From JACQPU01 sp039961715 (GTDB lineage: Bacteria; Bacteroidota; Ignavibacteria; UBA10030), in NCBI GenBank assembly GCA_039961715.1, contig JABRVW010000100.1:1-64000 (forward strand): DNA of 64,000 nt. Direction: 5' to 3'. This document shows, piece by piece, positions 40,199-49,715 of the stretch. The position numbers were made by a program, and so were the translations under genes. The notes under the pieces are model-generated. The model saw only the letters and a list, made by a program, of their open reading frames with translations. It was not told the origin of the DNA and made no database searches. Each line of letters opens with the position of its first letter. Position 1 is the first letter of the stretch.

Positions 40199-42891
40199 TT
40201 CGGGACCACGGATCCCTTTCCACTGTCTGCCAAAAGCGATTGCAGCGCGGCCTTCCGCTCGTTCACAAACTGGTCAACTCCCTGTTCCATGCTGTATACT
40301 TCGCGAAGGGCATCAAGAACTCTGAGAGCATCCTGGTACCGCCCCAGATTCTCGTACGCCTGGAGGAGGAGGATATAGGGGTTATCCTGGACCACAGGCC
40401 TTCGTTCCCGTCTCGCCACGATTGGCTCCGCCTCGGCGACAATTTCTGCCATCAGTGCCTGATACATTTCGTTCCGACCCGCCATCCGGTAGTAGTTGGC
40501 AATATCAAACATCATCGAAAGGCCCATGGGGATGATCCGCCGCGGAATGACCTCCTCCATCCGGTCCAGCACTTCCGCGAACTTCCCGGCCTGTTGTTCA
40601 ACGTTGGCATAGTAATATCCCAGCGAAAGAAATGCCTGGCGGTAATTTGCCATCAACCGTCGTGCGTCTTCATCCAGATACACACTGCTGTCCTGCAATC
40701 CGCGCCAGAGAAATCCGGGCTGGTAGGTCTTCGACGGCTTCTCAATATCCGTGAAGTAGTTCTCCCTCATCTTTTCCGGGGACAGATTTTGCCAGTACGC
40801 TCCGCGGCGCGGCACCAGGCGGAAGGCCAGCCCCTCCAACTGCATGTAGTCGCGTAACCCGATCTTGCTGTCGTCGGAGACGGTCATGGCAAAGTAGATC
40901 GGCCGTTCCCAGTTGTTCGTGCGGATGATATCGTACACCATGATGTCCTGCACACGGAGAAGCGTGTACTGTCCCATGCTGATCGTGGGAGCGAGCGTAA
41001 ACTGGATCACACCCCTGTTCGTGAGCGAGGTATCCTTCACACCAAAACGGTCGATGACCGGCTTTGGAAGCGGAAGCTCCCGGACCTGCGCCTGCCAGGG
41101 AATGGGCCCAAGCTGGGAAATCCGGTTGTCCGGAGTGCTGATCGGAACTTTCCTGGCACCGTATGGCTCGAGGTGTTTGAGCTGACTGATGTACCAATCG
41201 GTATTCAGCAAGCTCAGATTCACGATCCGGACATCCCTCCGAATCCCTTCAACATCCTGAAGATACCACAACGGAAAGGTGTCGTTGTCGCCGTTGGTGA
41301 AGAGAATCGCATCTTCGTCGCAGGATTGCAGAAGATTGTAGGAATAATCCCAGGCAACATAATTTCCCGATCTATCCTGTTCATGGAAATTCACGCGCAG
41401 CATGTTGGCCGGGACGAGCACGAAGGCCGCCGCAAGCACACCGTAGGGAAGCGCTACAGGTTGGGAGGCAGAGAAGAATCGTTCCTTGATCTCATCGATG
41501 ATCGCCACAACCCCCATGCCGATCCACATGGCAAACACAAAAAAGGACCCCACATAGAAGTAGTCGCGCTCCCGTGGCTGAGGCTCTTGCATGTTAAAGT
41601 ACACCACAAGCACGATCCCCATGAGGAGAAAAAAGGTCACAGAAACGAATCCCATCTTCCAATCCCGCGACCAATGGTGAAACGCGCCGATCAATCCCAG
41701 AAGGAGCGGTATTCCGTAGAGCTTGCTCAGATCAACGCCCGCCTCCTTCCAGTCTCCTTCCTGCCCCACGAAATTCCATCCGAAGTACCGGAAATACATA
41801 TGCCCAAGCTGATAGCGCCAGAAGTAGTCCCAGTCACTGGTGTAGTTTTGATGCGCTGCGGCCTGCTCGGGCTCCGTGACGTTCCAGCGGCGGTTCAGCA
41901 GAGGTGCCGTTCCATACTGTTCGCGGTTCAGATAGCTGATGAGCCGCTCCAGGTTGTGAGGATTGTTCTCGTTCATGGGCGGATTGGCATTCGCCCGGAT
42001 CAGCACCATGGTGTACGTCGAATAGCCAAGCATGATCAGCAGAAACGAAAGAAGGGCGATATTCATGATCCGATCGTTCCGCTGAATCGACCGGTAGACG
42101 CCATACACAGCCCCCGCGATGGCAGCAATCGGGATGATCTGAAAGATCACGTTCCGCTCGCCCATCAACTCGCCATCAAGCAGGCTCGGAACCCACTTCA
42201 CAATGCCCGGATAAATGACCCCGAAAATCAACACCGCCACGACGCCGAATTTGATGAATCCATTGATCGAGAACTCATACAGCCTGAAGTACACGATCAG
42301 CATCACGGAGAACAAGGCGAGGATCGCAAGGAGATGAACGCCCACCGACAGGCCGATGAGGTATGCGATCATCAGGAGATACACATCCCCGCGCTGCCAG
42401 TCCGAACGCTCATGCCAGCGTAGTGCCAGCCAAAGCACAGAGCTTACGAAAAGCATGCTCAGGCCATAGACTTCCGCCTCCACGGCATTGAACCAGAATG
42501 TCCTGCTGAAGGTCAGAGAAAGCGCGCCGATCGCCGAACTGCCGAAAACGACAAGAGCCTCGTACAGATTCGCCGGTCTCCCCCTCCACATGGTTATGAA
42601 ACGGACGGAAATGAGGTACAGGAACATGACCGTCCCGGCGCTGGAGAGCGCGGACACCATGTGCATGCGAACCGCAATATCCGACGAGATCGGAATATTG
42701 CTGAACAGATGTGCGACAAGCAAAAACAAGGGGGCACCGGGAGGATGCGGCACCTGCAAAGAGTAGGCCGCCGCCATGAACTCGCCAACGTCCCAAAACA
42801 CGACCGTGGGGGGCAGGGTGATGATATAGGTCGCCAGGGATATGACTCCGACCGCTGCTGCAATGATCCGATGTAAGCGATGATAGGTCAT
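40195..42891 (-). CDS. DUF2723 multi-pass membrane protein (GT-C-like, O-mannosyltransferase-type)
   Basis: An 898-residue protein with about ten or more membrane helices in the first 540 residues and a soluble, helical C-terminal third with TPR-like repeats (about residues 760-885). The N-terminal loop after the first helix, VVFWDVGEFMAAAYSLQVPHPPGAPLF, is the DUF2723 signature and resembles the acidic motif of GT-C enzymes that use polyprenyl-phosphate sugars. The family is widespread in Bacteroidota and thought to act in protein or lipid glycosylation; direct proof here is lacking. It overlaps its neighbours by four bases on both sides. Confidence 0.88.
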   Translation of the reverse strand: MTYHRLHRIIAAAVGVISLATYIITLPPTVVFWDVGEFMAAAYSLQVPHPPGAPLFLLVAHLFSNIPISSDIAVRMHMVSALSSAGTVMFLYLISVRFITMWRGRPANLYEALVVFGSSAIGALSLTFSRTFWFNAVEAEVYGLSMLFVSSVLWLALRWHERSDWQRGDVYLLMIAYLIGLSVGVHLLAILALFSVMLIVYFRLYEFSINGFIKFGVVAVLIFGVIYPGIVKWVPSLLDGELMGERNVIFQIIPIAAIAGAVYGVYRSIQRNDRIMNIALLSFLLIMLGYSTYTMVLIRANANPPMNENNPHNLERLISYLNREQYGTAPLLNRRWNVTEPEQAAAHQNYTSDWDYFWRYQLGHMYFRYFGWNFVGQEGDWKEAGVDLSKLYGIPLLLGLIGAFHHWSRDWKMGFVSVTFFLLMGIVLVVYFNMQEPQPRERDYFYVGSFFVFAMWIGMGVVAIIDEIKERFFSASQPVALPYGVLAAAFVLVPANMLRVNFHEQDRSGNYVAWDYSYNLLQSCDEDAILFTNGDNDTFPLWYLQDVEGIRRDVRIVNLSLLNTDWYISQLKHLEPYGARKVPISTPDNRISQLGPIPWQAQVRELPLPKPVIDRFGVKDTSLTNRGVIQFTLAPTISMGQYTLLRVQDIMVYDIIRTNNWERPIYFAMTVSDDSKIGLRDYMQLEGLAFRLVPRRGAYWQNLSPEKMRENYFTDIEKPSKTYQPGFLWRGLQDSSVYLDEDARRLMANYRQAFLSLGYYYANVEQQAGKFAEVLDRMEEVIPRRIIPMGLSMMFDIANYYRMAGRNEMYQALMAEIVAEAEPIVARRERRPVVQDNPYILLLQAYENLGRYQDALRVLDALREVYSMEQGVDQFVNERKAALQSLLADSGKGSVVPK

Positions 42892-43664
42892 TCTCGTTCC
42901 TTTGGAGTACGTGCAGAGTGCCGCCCCTTCAATGCATCACGGGCATCGCCCTTCTTCGTTGCACAAACGATATACTTGTCCCGAAACGGCCTCGGCGGGC
43001 CAAAGCTCCATCCAACCAACCGTTCCGAAAAATCGTCGAGGACCCATTGCGTCTCATAAAAGGCGTTCACAGCAAGCTTCCTCTGGAGCTCCGTTGTGAA
43101 GATGAAACGGCCCTGAGGGGCCAGATGCCTGTCGACAGCATCGAGGGCCGCATGAAGACGCTCCCTGGTCACGATGTGCTGGGCAACGTCGATCATGGTG
43201 ACCAACGAAAACTCGCCGTCGATTGGAACACGACCGCTCGCGATGTCGGCCTTGACAAAGTGAAATCCAGGGAACCGCTGACGGAGGTCCGGGAAAAGGA
43301 CATCTGTAATGTCGACGCCGTGGTACTTCGTGACGCCTGCTGAACGAAACAACTCCGCGTAAAAACCGGTAGCGCACCCGATTTCCAGGACGGCTGACCT
43401 CGTCAGGTCGATACCCTCATCCCGGCAAACCTCCGTGAACACCTTGGCCGCATTCCGGTACGATCGCTCGTTTTCTTCACGCGAGTAACCGTCATGGCCC
43501 GGCCCCATCAGGTTCAACCGGTATTTCCTGAACCGGTCACCCCAAAACCGTTCGGCATCGTAGCCGTTCCGGGAGGCGTATTTCCAACGCCCAAGGGTCA
43601 GCTTGTACAGTGCGCGCCCCACAAATCCGAACGGGTTCCGCAAAAAGCTCTGCAAATGTGACAC
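42888..43664 (-). CDS. Class I SAM-dependent methyltransferase
   Basis: A 258-residue methyltransferase. The N-terminal basic region (LRNPFGFVGRALYKLTLGRWKYASRNGYDAERFWGDRF) resembles methyltransferases in glycan clusters. SAM motif I is VLEIGCATGFYAELFRSAGVTKYHGVDITD, and a GEFSLVTMIDVAQHI segment follows. Substrate unknown. It opens the operon with DUF2723, a second methyltransferase and GT4. Confidence 0.87.
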   Translation of the reverse strand: MSHLQSFLRNPFGFVGRALYKLTLGRWKYASRNGYDAERFWGDRFRKYRLNLMGPGHDGYSREENERSYRNAAKVFTEVCRDEGIDLTRSAVLEIGCATGFYAELFRSAGVTKYHGVDITDVLFPDLRQRFPGFHFVKADIASGRVPIDGEFSLVTMIDVAQHIVTRERLHAALDAVDRHLAPQGRFIFTTELQRKLAVNAFYETQWVLDDFSERLVGWSFGPPRPFRDKYIVCATKKGDARDALKGRHSARTPKERE

Positions 43665-43768
43665 GTCTGTTTTCTATCAGGCCGAGGTGATGGGGAGCAT
43701 GCGCGAATCGAAAAAATCCATGAAATGTATCCCAAAAAGGCTTCAACCGCAAGGATTTCCCCTCTGCT

Positions 43769-44920
43769 TCAACGCAGACGCAACGCGATTTCATCACAGA
43801 GCGAGTACCCTGTCGGGGTCAGACGAAGAACATGGTGTTCGAAGACCGCCAGTCCGGACCGGAGAAGGTCTTCGATCACCTCCCCGTATCGCTCAAACAG
43901 ATCGATATCGTGTCGTTGTCTGAAACCGGCAATGTCGATTCCCGTGCTTCGCAGACCGAGAAAGATTTCTTCTTCGACCGCCTGATCCCGGCTCAGCCGT
44001 TCTTCGCCGGCAACGGGCAACTGTCCTTGTGCGATCCTCTGAGTATAGGAATTGAGGTTGGAGACATTCCACCATCGGACCCCGTTCCAGTGCGAGTGCG
44101 CGGAAGGACCGAATCCCAGGTAATTCCCCCGATTCCAATAATTAAGGTTGTGACGGGAATGAAATCCCGGCCTGGCAAAGTTCGACACCTCGTATTGTGT
44201 GAATCCATTCGACATCAGCATTTCGATGGTCGTTGCATACAAGTCCGCGTCGACCTCGGGCGGCAGTGTCGCGATCTGTTTCGTCTCCACCATTCGCTGG
44301 AGTGGTGTGCCAGGTTCCACAATAAGACTGTAGCATGAGAGGTGCTGAGGCCCGAGGGCAATCGCCTGCTCCAGGTTCTGCATCCACCGTTCCCTTGACT
44401 GGCCCGGCAGCGAAAACATCAGATCCACGCTGACGTTCTCGAATCCGGCATCCCTCGCGGCACGGACACACTCCTTGGCCTGTTGGGAGGAGTGAATTCG
44501 TGTCAGGAACCGGAGGTCGTCCTCATGGAACGACTGGATCCCTATGCTCAACCGGTTGATCCCCGCCGCCCGGAAGGCCTCCAGTTTCCCGGCGTCCACC
44601 GTGCCGGGGTTTGTTTCCACGGTGATCTCGGCGTCCGGATCGATTGTGAAGCTGGAGCGCAGGAGACTCAGGATCTCCTGGAGATCAGACGGAGAAAGGA
44701 GGGAAGGAGTTCCGCCCCCGAAAAAGACCGTTTCGAACCGGCTTTGCAGCGTCCTGTCGGCCGAGCGGAGATCAATTTCCTTCTCCAGCGAAACAAGGAA
44801 TTCCCTGATCAGCGTCGCGTAATCCCTTGCCGCTGAATCACCGGGCGCGATCGAATAGAAATCGCAGTAAATGCACTTGTGCTCGCAGAACGGAATATGA
44901 AGATAGAGCGATGCACTCAT
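43769..44920 (-). CDS. hemW: HemW-type radical SAM protein (oxygen-independent coproporphyrinogen oxidase-like)
   Basis: A 383-residue radical SAM enzyme. The 4Fe-4S site is C12-x3-C16-x2-C19 in LHIPFCEHKCIYCDF. GGGTPSLLS, ETNPGTVD, SIGIQSFHEDDL, DLMFSLPGQSRERW and GPSAHSHWNG follow. HemW is a haem chaperone rather than a coproporphyrinogen oxidase; the fourth cysteine of true HemN (CxxxCxxCxC) is absent (CDF), which fits HemW. I chose ATG 44920 because the motif begins within seven residues, four bases after the signal peptidase gene. The frame extends to 45232 without homology. Confidence 0.94.
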   Translation of the reverse strand: MSASLYLHIPFCEHKCIYCDFYSIAPGDSAARDYATLIREFLVSLEKEIDLRSADRTLQSRFETVFFGGGTPSLLSPSDLQEILSLLRSSFTIDPDAEITVETNPGTVDAGKLEAFRAAGINRLSIGIQSFHEDDLRFLTRIHSSQQAKECVRAARDAGFENVSVDLMFSLPGQSRERWMQNLEQAIALGPQHLSCYSLIVEPGTPLQRMVETKQIATLPPEVDADLYATTIEMLMSNGFTQYEVSNFARPGFHSRHNLNYWNRGNYLGFGPSAHSHWNGVRWWNVSNLNSYTQRIAQGQLPVAGEERLSRDQAVEEEIFLGLRSTGIDIAGFRQRHDIDLFERYGEVIEDLLRSGLAVFEHHVLRLTPTGYSLCDEIALRLR

Positions 44921-44924
44921 GGTT

Positions 44925-45815
44925 CTACCGTACCAGGGTCCCGATTCTTTCCCACCGGATGCTCGCGAGCTTTCTGCCGAAGCTGCTCCAGGCGACATCG
45001 GGATCCCACGACCAATACACGAGAAGGGCCTCTCCGACAAGGTTCTCCTCGGGAACAAACCCCCAGAACCTGCTGTCCATGCTGTTGCGCCGATTGTCGC
45101 CAAGCATGAAGTAATAGTTTCCGGCAACGGTGTAGGAATCGGCCGGCTGGCCGTCCAGGGTGACGGTTCCGTCCGGAAGGACGTCCAGAGCCTGGCCTTC
45201 ATGGTGAAGCAATGCCTTCCATTCCTCAGCATTCTCCGCGGTCAGCGTAATCGCCTGGCCTTCATACGGAACGACGACAGGGCCAAAGTCATCCTCTGTA
45301 TAAGCTCCGCCCGGAACCGCCCGGGGACCGGCACCTCCGTTCATCTTCACGGTGCGGGAGAACAGGAGCTCCCGGCCATTGATGAACACCCTCCCCTGCC
45401 TCAGGGCAACGGTGTCACCGGGCAATCCGATACAGCGCTTGATGTAGTTGACGTCGAATCCTTCCGTCGCGACAGAGCCTTCGAGTTGAGGAAACTCAAA
45501 CACAACGACGTCACCCCTCCGCACCTCCCTCCAGGGAATGGAAACCGTCGGAAGCCTGATGGATGTCAAGGGGATGCGACGCGGAGTGCGCAGGCCGTAC
45601 GCAAGCTTATTCACGAGCAAGAAATCCCCGATCTGCAAAGTGTTCTCCATCGAGCCCGAGGGGATTCTGAACGCCTCCAGCACGCAGGCCTTGATGGCCA
45701 GCGCAACGACGAGCGTCACCAGGATCGTCTTTGCGTATTCCTTGAGAATCAGGGCTGTCGATGGGCGGACAACATCCCTTGCGTCGACGACCTGATCTGT
45801 CTGCTCCTGCGTCAT
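44925..45815 (-). CDS. lepB: Signal peptidase I (first of two)
   Basis: A membrane serine protease that removes Sec/Tat signal peptides. One N-terminal membrane helix (about residues 27-46) is followed by the catalytic serine S55 in RIPSGSMENTL and the general-base lysine K126 in YIKRCIGLPGD. The C-terminal box is GDNRRNSMDSRFWGFVPEENLVG. It is 296 residues and has an acidic 20-residue N-terminal tail. It lies directly downstream of a second lepB, with six bases between. Confidence 0.95.
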   Translation of the reverse strand: MTQEQTDQVVDARDVVRPSTALILKEYAKTILVTLVVALAIKACVLEAFRIPSGSMENTLQIGDFLLVNKLAYGLRTPRRIPLTSIRLPTVSIPWREVRRGDVVVFEFPQLEGSVATEGFDVNYIKRCIGLPGDTVALRQGRVFINGRELLFSRTVKMNGGAGPRAVPGGAYTEDDFGPVVVPYEGQAITLTAENAEEWKALLHHEGQALDVLPDGTVTLDGQPADSYTVAGNYYFMLGDNRRNSMDSRFWGFVPEENLVGEALLVYWSWDPDVAWSSFGRKLASIRWERIGTLVR

Positions 45816-45821
45816 CGCCGT

Positions 45822-46730
45822 CTACTTAATGAGTGTTCCAACCCTTGTCCATCGGATCGACCCGAGCCTGCTGAAAATATTATAGAGGGGAATGTTGGTG
45901 TCCCACGACCAGTAAACAAGAATCGGAGAGCCTACCAGGTTTTCCTCCGGGATGAATCCCCAGTACCGGCTGTCCAGACTGTTATCCCGGTGATCACCCA
46001 TTCCGAAGAGATAGTTGTGTTGCACGGTGTATTCCGTCGTCGGCGTACCGTCGATGAACACTCTCTCCCCCACGCGCCAGATCTGATGTCCCTCGCGTTT
46101 GATGAAGGTCTCCCATGCTCTGTACGCATCGCCCGTGAGGCCGACCTTCATGCCTGCAAAGGGGACGACAAGGGGACCGTAATTATCCTCGTTCCAACCC
46201 GACCCAGGCGGAAAGATGCGCTCATCCGGGACAGTATCCGGCACGCGCGCAGGATCGCTGAACTTCAGGTTTCGCGGAAGCGGAGCCGGTTCCCCGTTGA
46301 CATAGAGCACGCGGTCGATGATCTGAATCGTATCGGCCGGGAGGCCGACACAGCGTTTCAGGTAGAATTGGAATTCTTCGGGATTCACCTCCTCCCGGTA
46401 TCCCGGAAACTCGAACACGATCACGTCTCCCCGTTCCACGTCCTTGATTGCCGGGAGACGGAACCAGGGAAGACGTACATTCGTGAAAGGGATGTTTCTC
46501 GGCGAGGTTCCGCCATAGATGAACTTGTTCACGAAGAGCAGGTCTCCTGTCAGCACTTCGTTCTCCATGGATCCCGTCGGGACGAGAAAGGACGCGACCA
46601 CGAAGTTGTTCAGCAGGAGAAATGCGCCCAGGATGATGCCTGTCTCCTTGAGGAAGGCCAACGCCCTGGCCTTGAACGACAGCGGAGCCGCGGGTTCTTC
46701 CTTCTTTTTTGGTTCTTTGTCCTTCGCCAC
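45822..46730 (-). CDS. lepB: Signal peptidase I (second copy)
   Basis: A paralogue of the neighbouring enzyme, 302 residues, with S54 in LVPTGSMENEVL, K125 in YLKRCVGLPAD and GDHRDNSLDSRYWGFIPEENLVG. The N-terminus is lysine-rich (AKDKEPKKKEE), then a membrane helix (about 31-49). I start it at GTG 46730, because AAGGA lies 7 bases upstream and the extension to 47021 lies inside lepA in another frame. Both copies keep the catalytic dyad, so both should be active; they may split the large T9SS/Sec cargo set. Confidence 0.93.
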   Translation of the reverse strand: MAKDKEPKKKEEPAAPLSFKARALAFLKETGIILGAFLLLNNFVVASFLVPTGSMENEVLTGDLLFVNKFIYGGTSPRNIPFTNVRLPWFRLPAIKDVERGDVIVFEFPGYREEVNPEEFQFYLKRCVGLPADTIQIIDRVLYVNGEPAPLPRNLKFSDPARVPDTVPDERIFPPGSGWNEDNYGPLVVPFAGMKVGLTGDAYRAWETFIKREGHQIWRVGERVFIDGTPTTEYTVQHNYLFGMGDHRDNSLDSRYWGFIPEENLVGSPILVYWSWDTNIPLYNIFSRLGSIRWTRVGTLIK

Positions 46731-46747
46731 GCTTATTCCTTTCGGTG

Positions 46748-48550
46748 TTAGTCTTCCATGGACAAAACGGCCAGAAAAGCTTCCTGCGGAATCTCCACTC
46801 TTCCAACCTGCTTCATGCGCTTCTTTCCTTCCTTCTGCTTCTCCAACAACTTGCGCTTCCGCGTGATGTCGCCCCCGTAACATTTCGCGAGCACGTTCTT
46901 GCGAATGGCGCTGAGCGTCTCCCTCGCAATCACCTTGCTCCCGATGGCAGCCTGGATCGCCACTTCGAACATCTGCCGCGGGATGAGCTCCCGAAGTTTC
47001 GAACAGAGCTTCTTCCCCCACTCGTGGGCCTTCGTCCGATGCACGATCGTCGACAGTGCGTCCACGGGCTCGCCATTCAGCAGGATGTCGAGCTTCACGA
47101 GGTCCGACTCGCGGTATTCGAGAAAATCGTAATCAAACGAGGCGTACCCACGCGACAGAGATTTGAGCTTGTCATAGAAATCAAAGATGATCTCCGCCAG
47201 GGGAAGCTCGAACTGGATGTCCGCGCGATCGGTGCTCAGGTACGTCGTGTTCTTGTGAACACCGCGGCGTTCCATGCACAGCTTCATGATGCCGCCGATG
47301 TATTCGGCCGGAGCGATGATCTGCGCGATGACAAACGGTTCCTCCACCCGCTCAATGACGCCCTGCGGCGGCATGGCTGCGGGATTGTCCACGATCACCT
47401 TTTCGCCGTTCGTCTTGTACACACAATACTCAACGTTCGGCACGGTGTTGATCAGCGTCTGCTTGTATTCCCTCTCCAGCCTCTCCCTGATGATCTCCAT
47501 GTGGAGCAGGCCGAGAAACCCCGCGCGAAAACCGAAACCGAGGGCCACGGAAGTTTCCGGTTCGAACACCAGCGACGCGTCATTCAGCTTCAGCTTTTCC
47601 AGGGCCTCGCGCAACTCGGCAAAGTCGTCGCTGTTGGCCGGATAGAGGCCGCTGAACACCATCGGCTTGACTTCCTTGTATCCGGGCAGGGGCTTGTCCG
47701 CCGGGCGCGACGCAAGGGTGATCGTATCACCGACCTTCGTCTCGTGGACATCCTTGATATTGGCGATCACATAGCCCACATCACCGGCCTCCAGCCTGCC
47801 GGTTTTCTTGCGCTTCATCTCCAGCACGCCCACTTCATCGGCGTCAAACTCCATACCGGTGGACATAAACCGGATCCTCTGTTTTTCCCCGAGAGTTCCG
47901 TTTTTGATCCGCACATACGCGATGGCGCCGCGGTATTCATCGAAAATCGAGTCAAAAATCAGCGCCTGCAGGGGGGCGCCTGGATCACCCTGGGGCGGAG
48001 GAATCCTCCGGACGATTGCTTCGAGCACCTCATCGGTCCCCACGCCTGATTTCGCGCTTCCGAGAATGATCTCCTCTTCCTTGCATCCCAGCAGCTCCAT
48101 GACCTGATGTTTGACGTTTTCAATCATGGTTTTGGCGCTGGGGAGGTCGATCTTATTGATAAAGGGGATGATTTCGAGCCCCGCCTCGATGGCCAGGTAC
48201 ACATTGGAGATGGTTTGGGCTTCCACACCCTGGGTGGCATCCACGACAAGCACGGCTCCCTCACACGCAGCCAGCGAACGGGAAACCTCGTACGTGAAGT
48301 CCACGTGCCCCGGCGTGTCGATGAGGTTCAATGTATAGTCCTTTCCACCGGCTGCCTTGTGGTGGAGCTGAATGGCGTGCAACTTGATCGTGATGCCCCT
48401 TTCCTGCTCAAGCTCCATGTCATCGAGAACCTGTTTCGTGGTCATCTCACGGGGGCTCAGGGCTCCCGTGCGTTCCAGGAGGCGATCTGCGAGCGTGGAT
48501 TTGCCGTGGTCGATGTGGGCGATGATGCAGAAATTACGGATGTGATTCAT
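46748..48550 (-). CDS. lepA: Elongation factor 4 (LepA)
   Basis: A ribosome-bound translational GTPase that remodels stalled ribosomes or assists 30S biogenesis. The G1 motif is AHIDHGKSTLADRL, G3 DTPGHVDF and G4 NKIDLP. EF-G-like domains follow, and the LepA-specific C-terminal domain ends near CYGGDITRKRKLLEKQKEGKKRMKQVG. Its 600 residues match the family. lepA followed by lepB is a conserved gene order and here extends to a second lepB and hemW. Confidence 0.97.
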   Translation of the reverse strand: MNHIRNFCIIAHIDHGKSTLADRLLERTGALSPREMTTKQVLDDMELEQERGITIKLHAIQLHHKAAGGKDYTLNLIDTPGHVDFTYEVSRSLAACEGAVLVVDATQGVEAQTISNVYLAIEAGLEIIPFINKIDLPSAKTMIENVKHQVMELLGCKEEEIILGSAKSGVGTDEVLEAIVRRIPPPQGDPGAPLQALIFDSIFDEYRGAIAYVRIKNGTLGEKQRIRFMSTGMEFDADEVGVLEMKRKKTGRLEAGDVGYVIANIKDVHETKVGDTITLASRPADKPLPGYKEVKPMVFSGLYPANSDDFAELREALEKLKLNDASLVFEPETSVALGFGFRAGFLGLLHMEIIRERLEREYKQTLINTVPNVEYCVYKTNGEKVIVDNPAAMPPQGVIERVEEPFVIAQIIAPAEYIGGIMKLCMERRGVHKNTTYLSTDRADIQFELPLAEIIFDFYDKLKSLSRGYASFDYDFLEYRESDLVKLDILLNGEPVDALSTIVHRTKAHEWGKKLCSKLRELIPRQMFEVAIQAAIGSKVIARETLSAIRKNVLAKCYGGDITRKRKLLEKQKEGKKRMKQVGRVEIPQEAFLAVLSMED

Positions 48551-48583
48551 GCGCGTGGGTTACCCTCGCCAAAAAACGCAAAA

Positions 48584-48620
48584 GAGTAAAGAGTGGAACA
48601 ACTGCCATCACCCTTTACTC
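48584..48620. promoter_or_regulatory. Inverted repeat in the lepA/epimerase divergent region
   Basis: GAGTAAAG (48584-48591) and CTTTACTC (48613-48620) are perfect inverted copies 21 bases apart, and a further GTAAAG follows near 48625. It could be an operator for either divergent gene or a hairpin. The 180-base gap (48551-48730) shows nothing else. Confidence 0.35.
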
Positions 48621-48730
48621 CAGCGTAAAGTACGGAAATATAGCAGAAATTGGCCTGAAGAGCAACAAGATCGTCGGCCACCTTTGCGTGAATTCACACG
48701 AAAGAGTATCTTGTTGAACAGGAGGAACCT

Positions 48731-49627
48731 ATGAAAGCCGTCCTTGCAGGCGGAAGCGGATTGATCGGAAGAGCGCTCGCGGAGAGGCTCGCAACCGGAG
48801 GTCACGAGGTGGTCATCCTTACACGAAAACCGCAGGTGGGATCCCAACGGGGAATCCGTTTCGTCCAGTGGGATGGTGCATCACCTGGTTCCTGGCAGAC
48901 AGAGATCGATGGCGCTGATGCCGTTGTGAATCTCGCGGGGGAGTCGGTTGGATCCCGTTGGACAAAGGCGAAGAAGAGCCGAATCATGACTTCGCGGCTC
49001 CAGGCAACAAGGGCCATCGTCCAGGCCCTCGGTTCCTCCCCGAGAAAGCCTTCCGTGCTCGTGAACGCCTCAGCCGTGGGATTTTACGGAAATGTGCCCG
49101 AAGGGGATGTCACGGAATCCGCCCCACCGGGGGATGACTTCCTTGGCAGAACCTGTACACAATGGGAAGCAGAAGCCCGGAGAGCCGGAGACTACGGAGT
49201 CCGGGTGACGTTGATGCGAACCGGCTTTGTGATCGCCAGGCAGGCCGAAGCATTCCGCCGGCTTCTTCTGCCCTTCAAGCTCTTTGCCGGCGGCCCGTTC
49301 GGTTCAGGGAAACAATGGTTTCCGTGGATTCATCTGGAAGACGTTGTTTCGGGCTATATCTATGCCCTGGAAAACCCAGGACTCTCCGGCCCCGTGAATC
49401 TCACATCTCCCAATCCGGTCCGCGTGAAACACCTCGCGCAGGAAATCGGCAAAGCCCTCCACCGGCCTTCCTCCATCCCCGCCCCCGCGTTCGCGCTGAA
49501 GGTCGTTCTTGGAGAAATGTCAGACCTTCTGCTCAAAGGCCAGAAAGCCGTCCCCCTGAAACTAAAGGAGCACGGCTTTGCCTTCCAATACCCAGCGGTG
49601 GAAGAGGCGATCAGAGCGAGTGTGTAG
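48731..49627 (+). CDS. TIGR01777 family epimerase/oxidoreductase
   Basis: An extended short-chain dehydrogenase of 298 residues. The NAD(P)-binding motif is VLAGGSGLIGRALAERLATGGHEVVILTR, then VVNLAGESV, the ASAVGFYG segment carrying the active-site tyrosine, and the family-typical GKQWFPWIHLEDVV and a C-terminal DUF1731-like tail (LGEMSDLLLKGQKAVPLKLKEHGFAFQYP). E. coli YfcH is the named relative; substrate unknown. AGGAGG lies just upstream of the ATG. It stands alone, convergent with the DUF5683 gene. Confidence 0.92.
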   Translation: MKAVLAGGSGLIGRALAERLATGGHEVVILTRKPQVGSQRGIRFVQWDGASPGSWQTEIDGADAVVNLAGESVGSRWTKAKKSRIMTSRLQATRAIVQALGSSPRKPSVLVNASAVGFYGNVPEGDVTESAPPGDDFLGRTCTQWEAEARRAGDYGVRVTLMRTGFVIARQAEAFRRLLLPFKLFAGGPFGSGKQWFPWIHLEDVVSGYIYALENPGLSGPVNLTSPNPVRVKHLAQEIGKALHRPSSIPAPAFALKVVLGEMSDLLLKGQKAVPLKLKEHGFAFQYPAVEEAIRASV

Positions 49628-49715
49628 CGCCGGTCGTTCCACAAGTCCCCATTCCGTGCTATCATTCTCCTATCACATCCGTGATCATCAGCGAGCATCA
49701 GTGAGTATCACGCGT

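Noticed and set aside
44919..46751. 610-codon plus-strand open frame opposite the lepB genes
   Set aside because: It runs antisense to two well-defined signal peptidases and shows no family signature.
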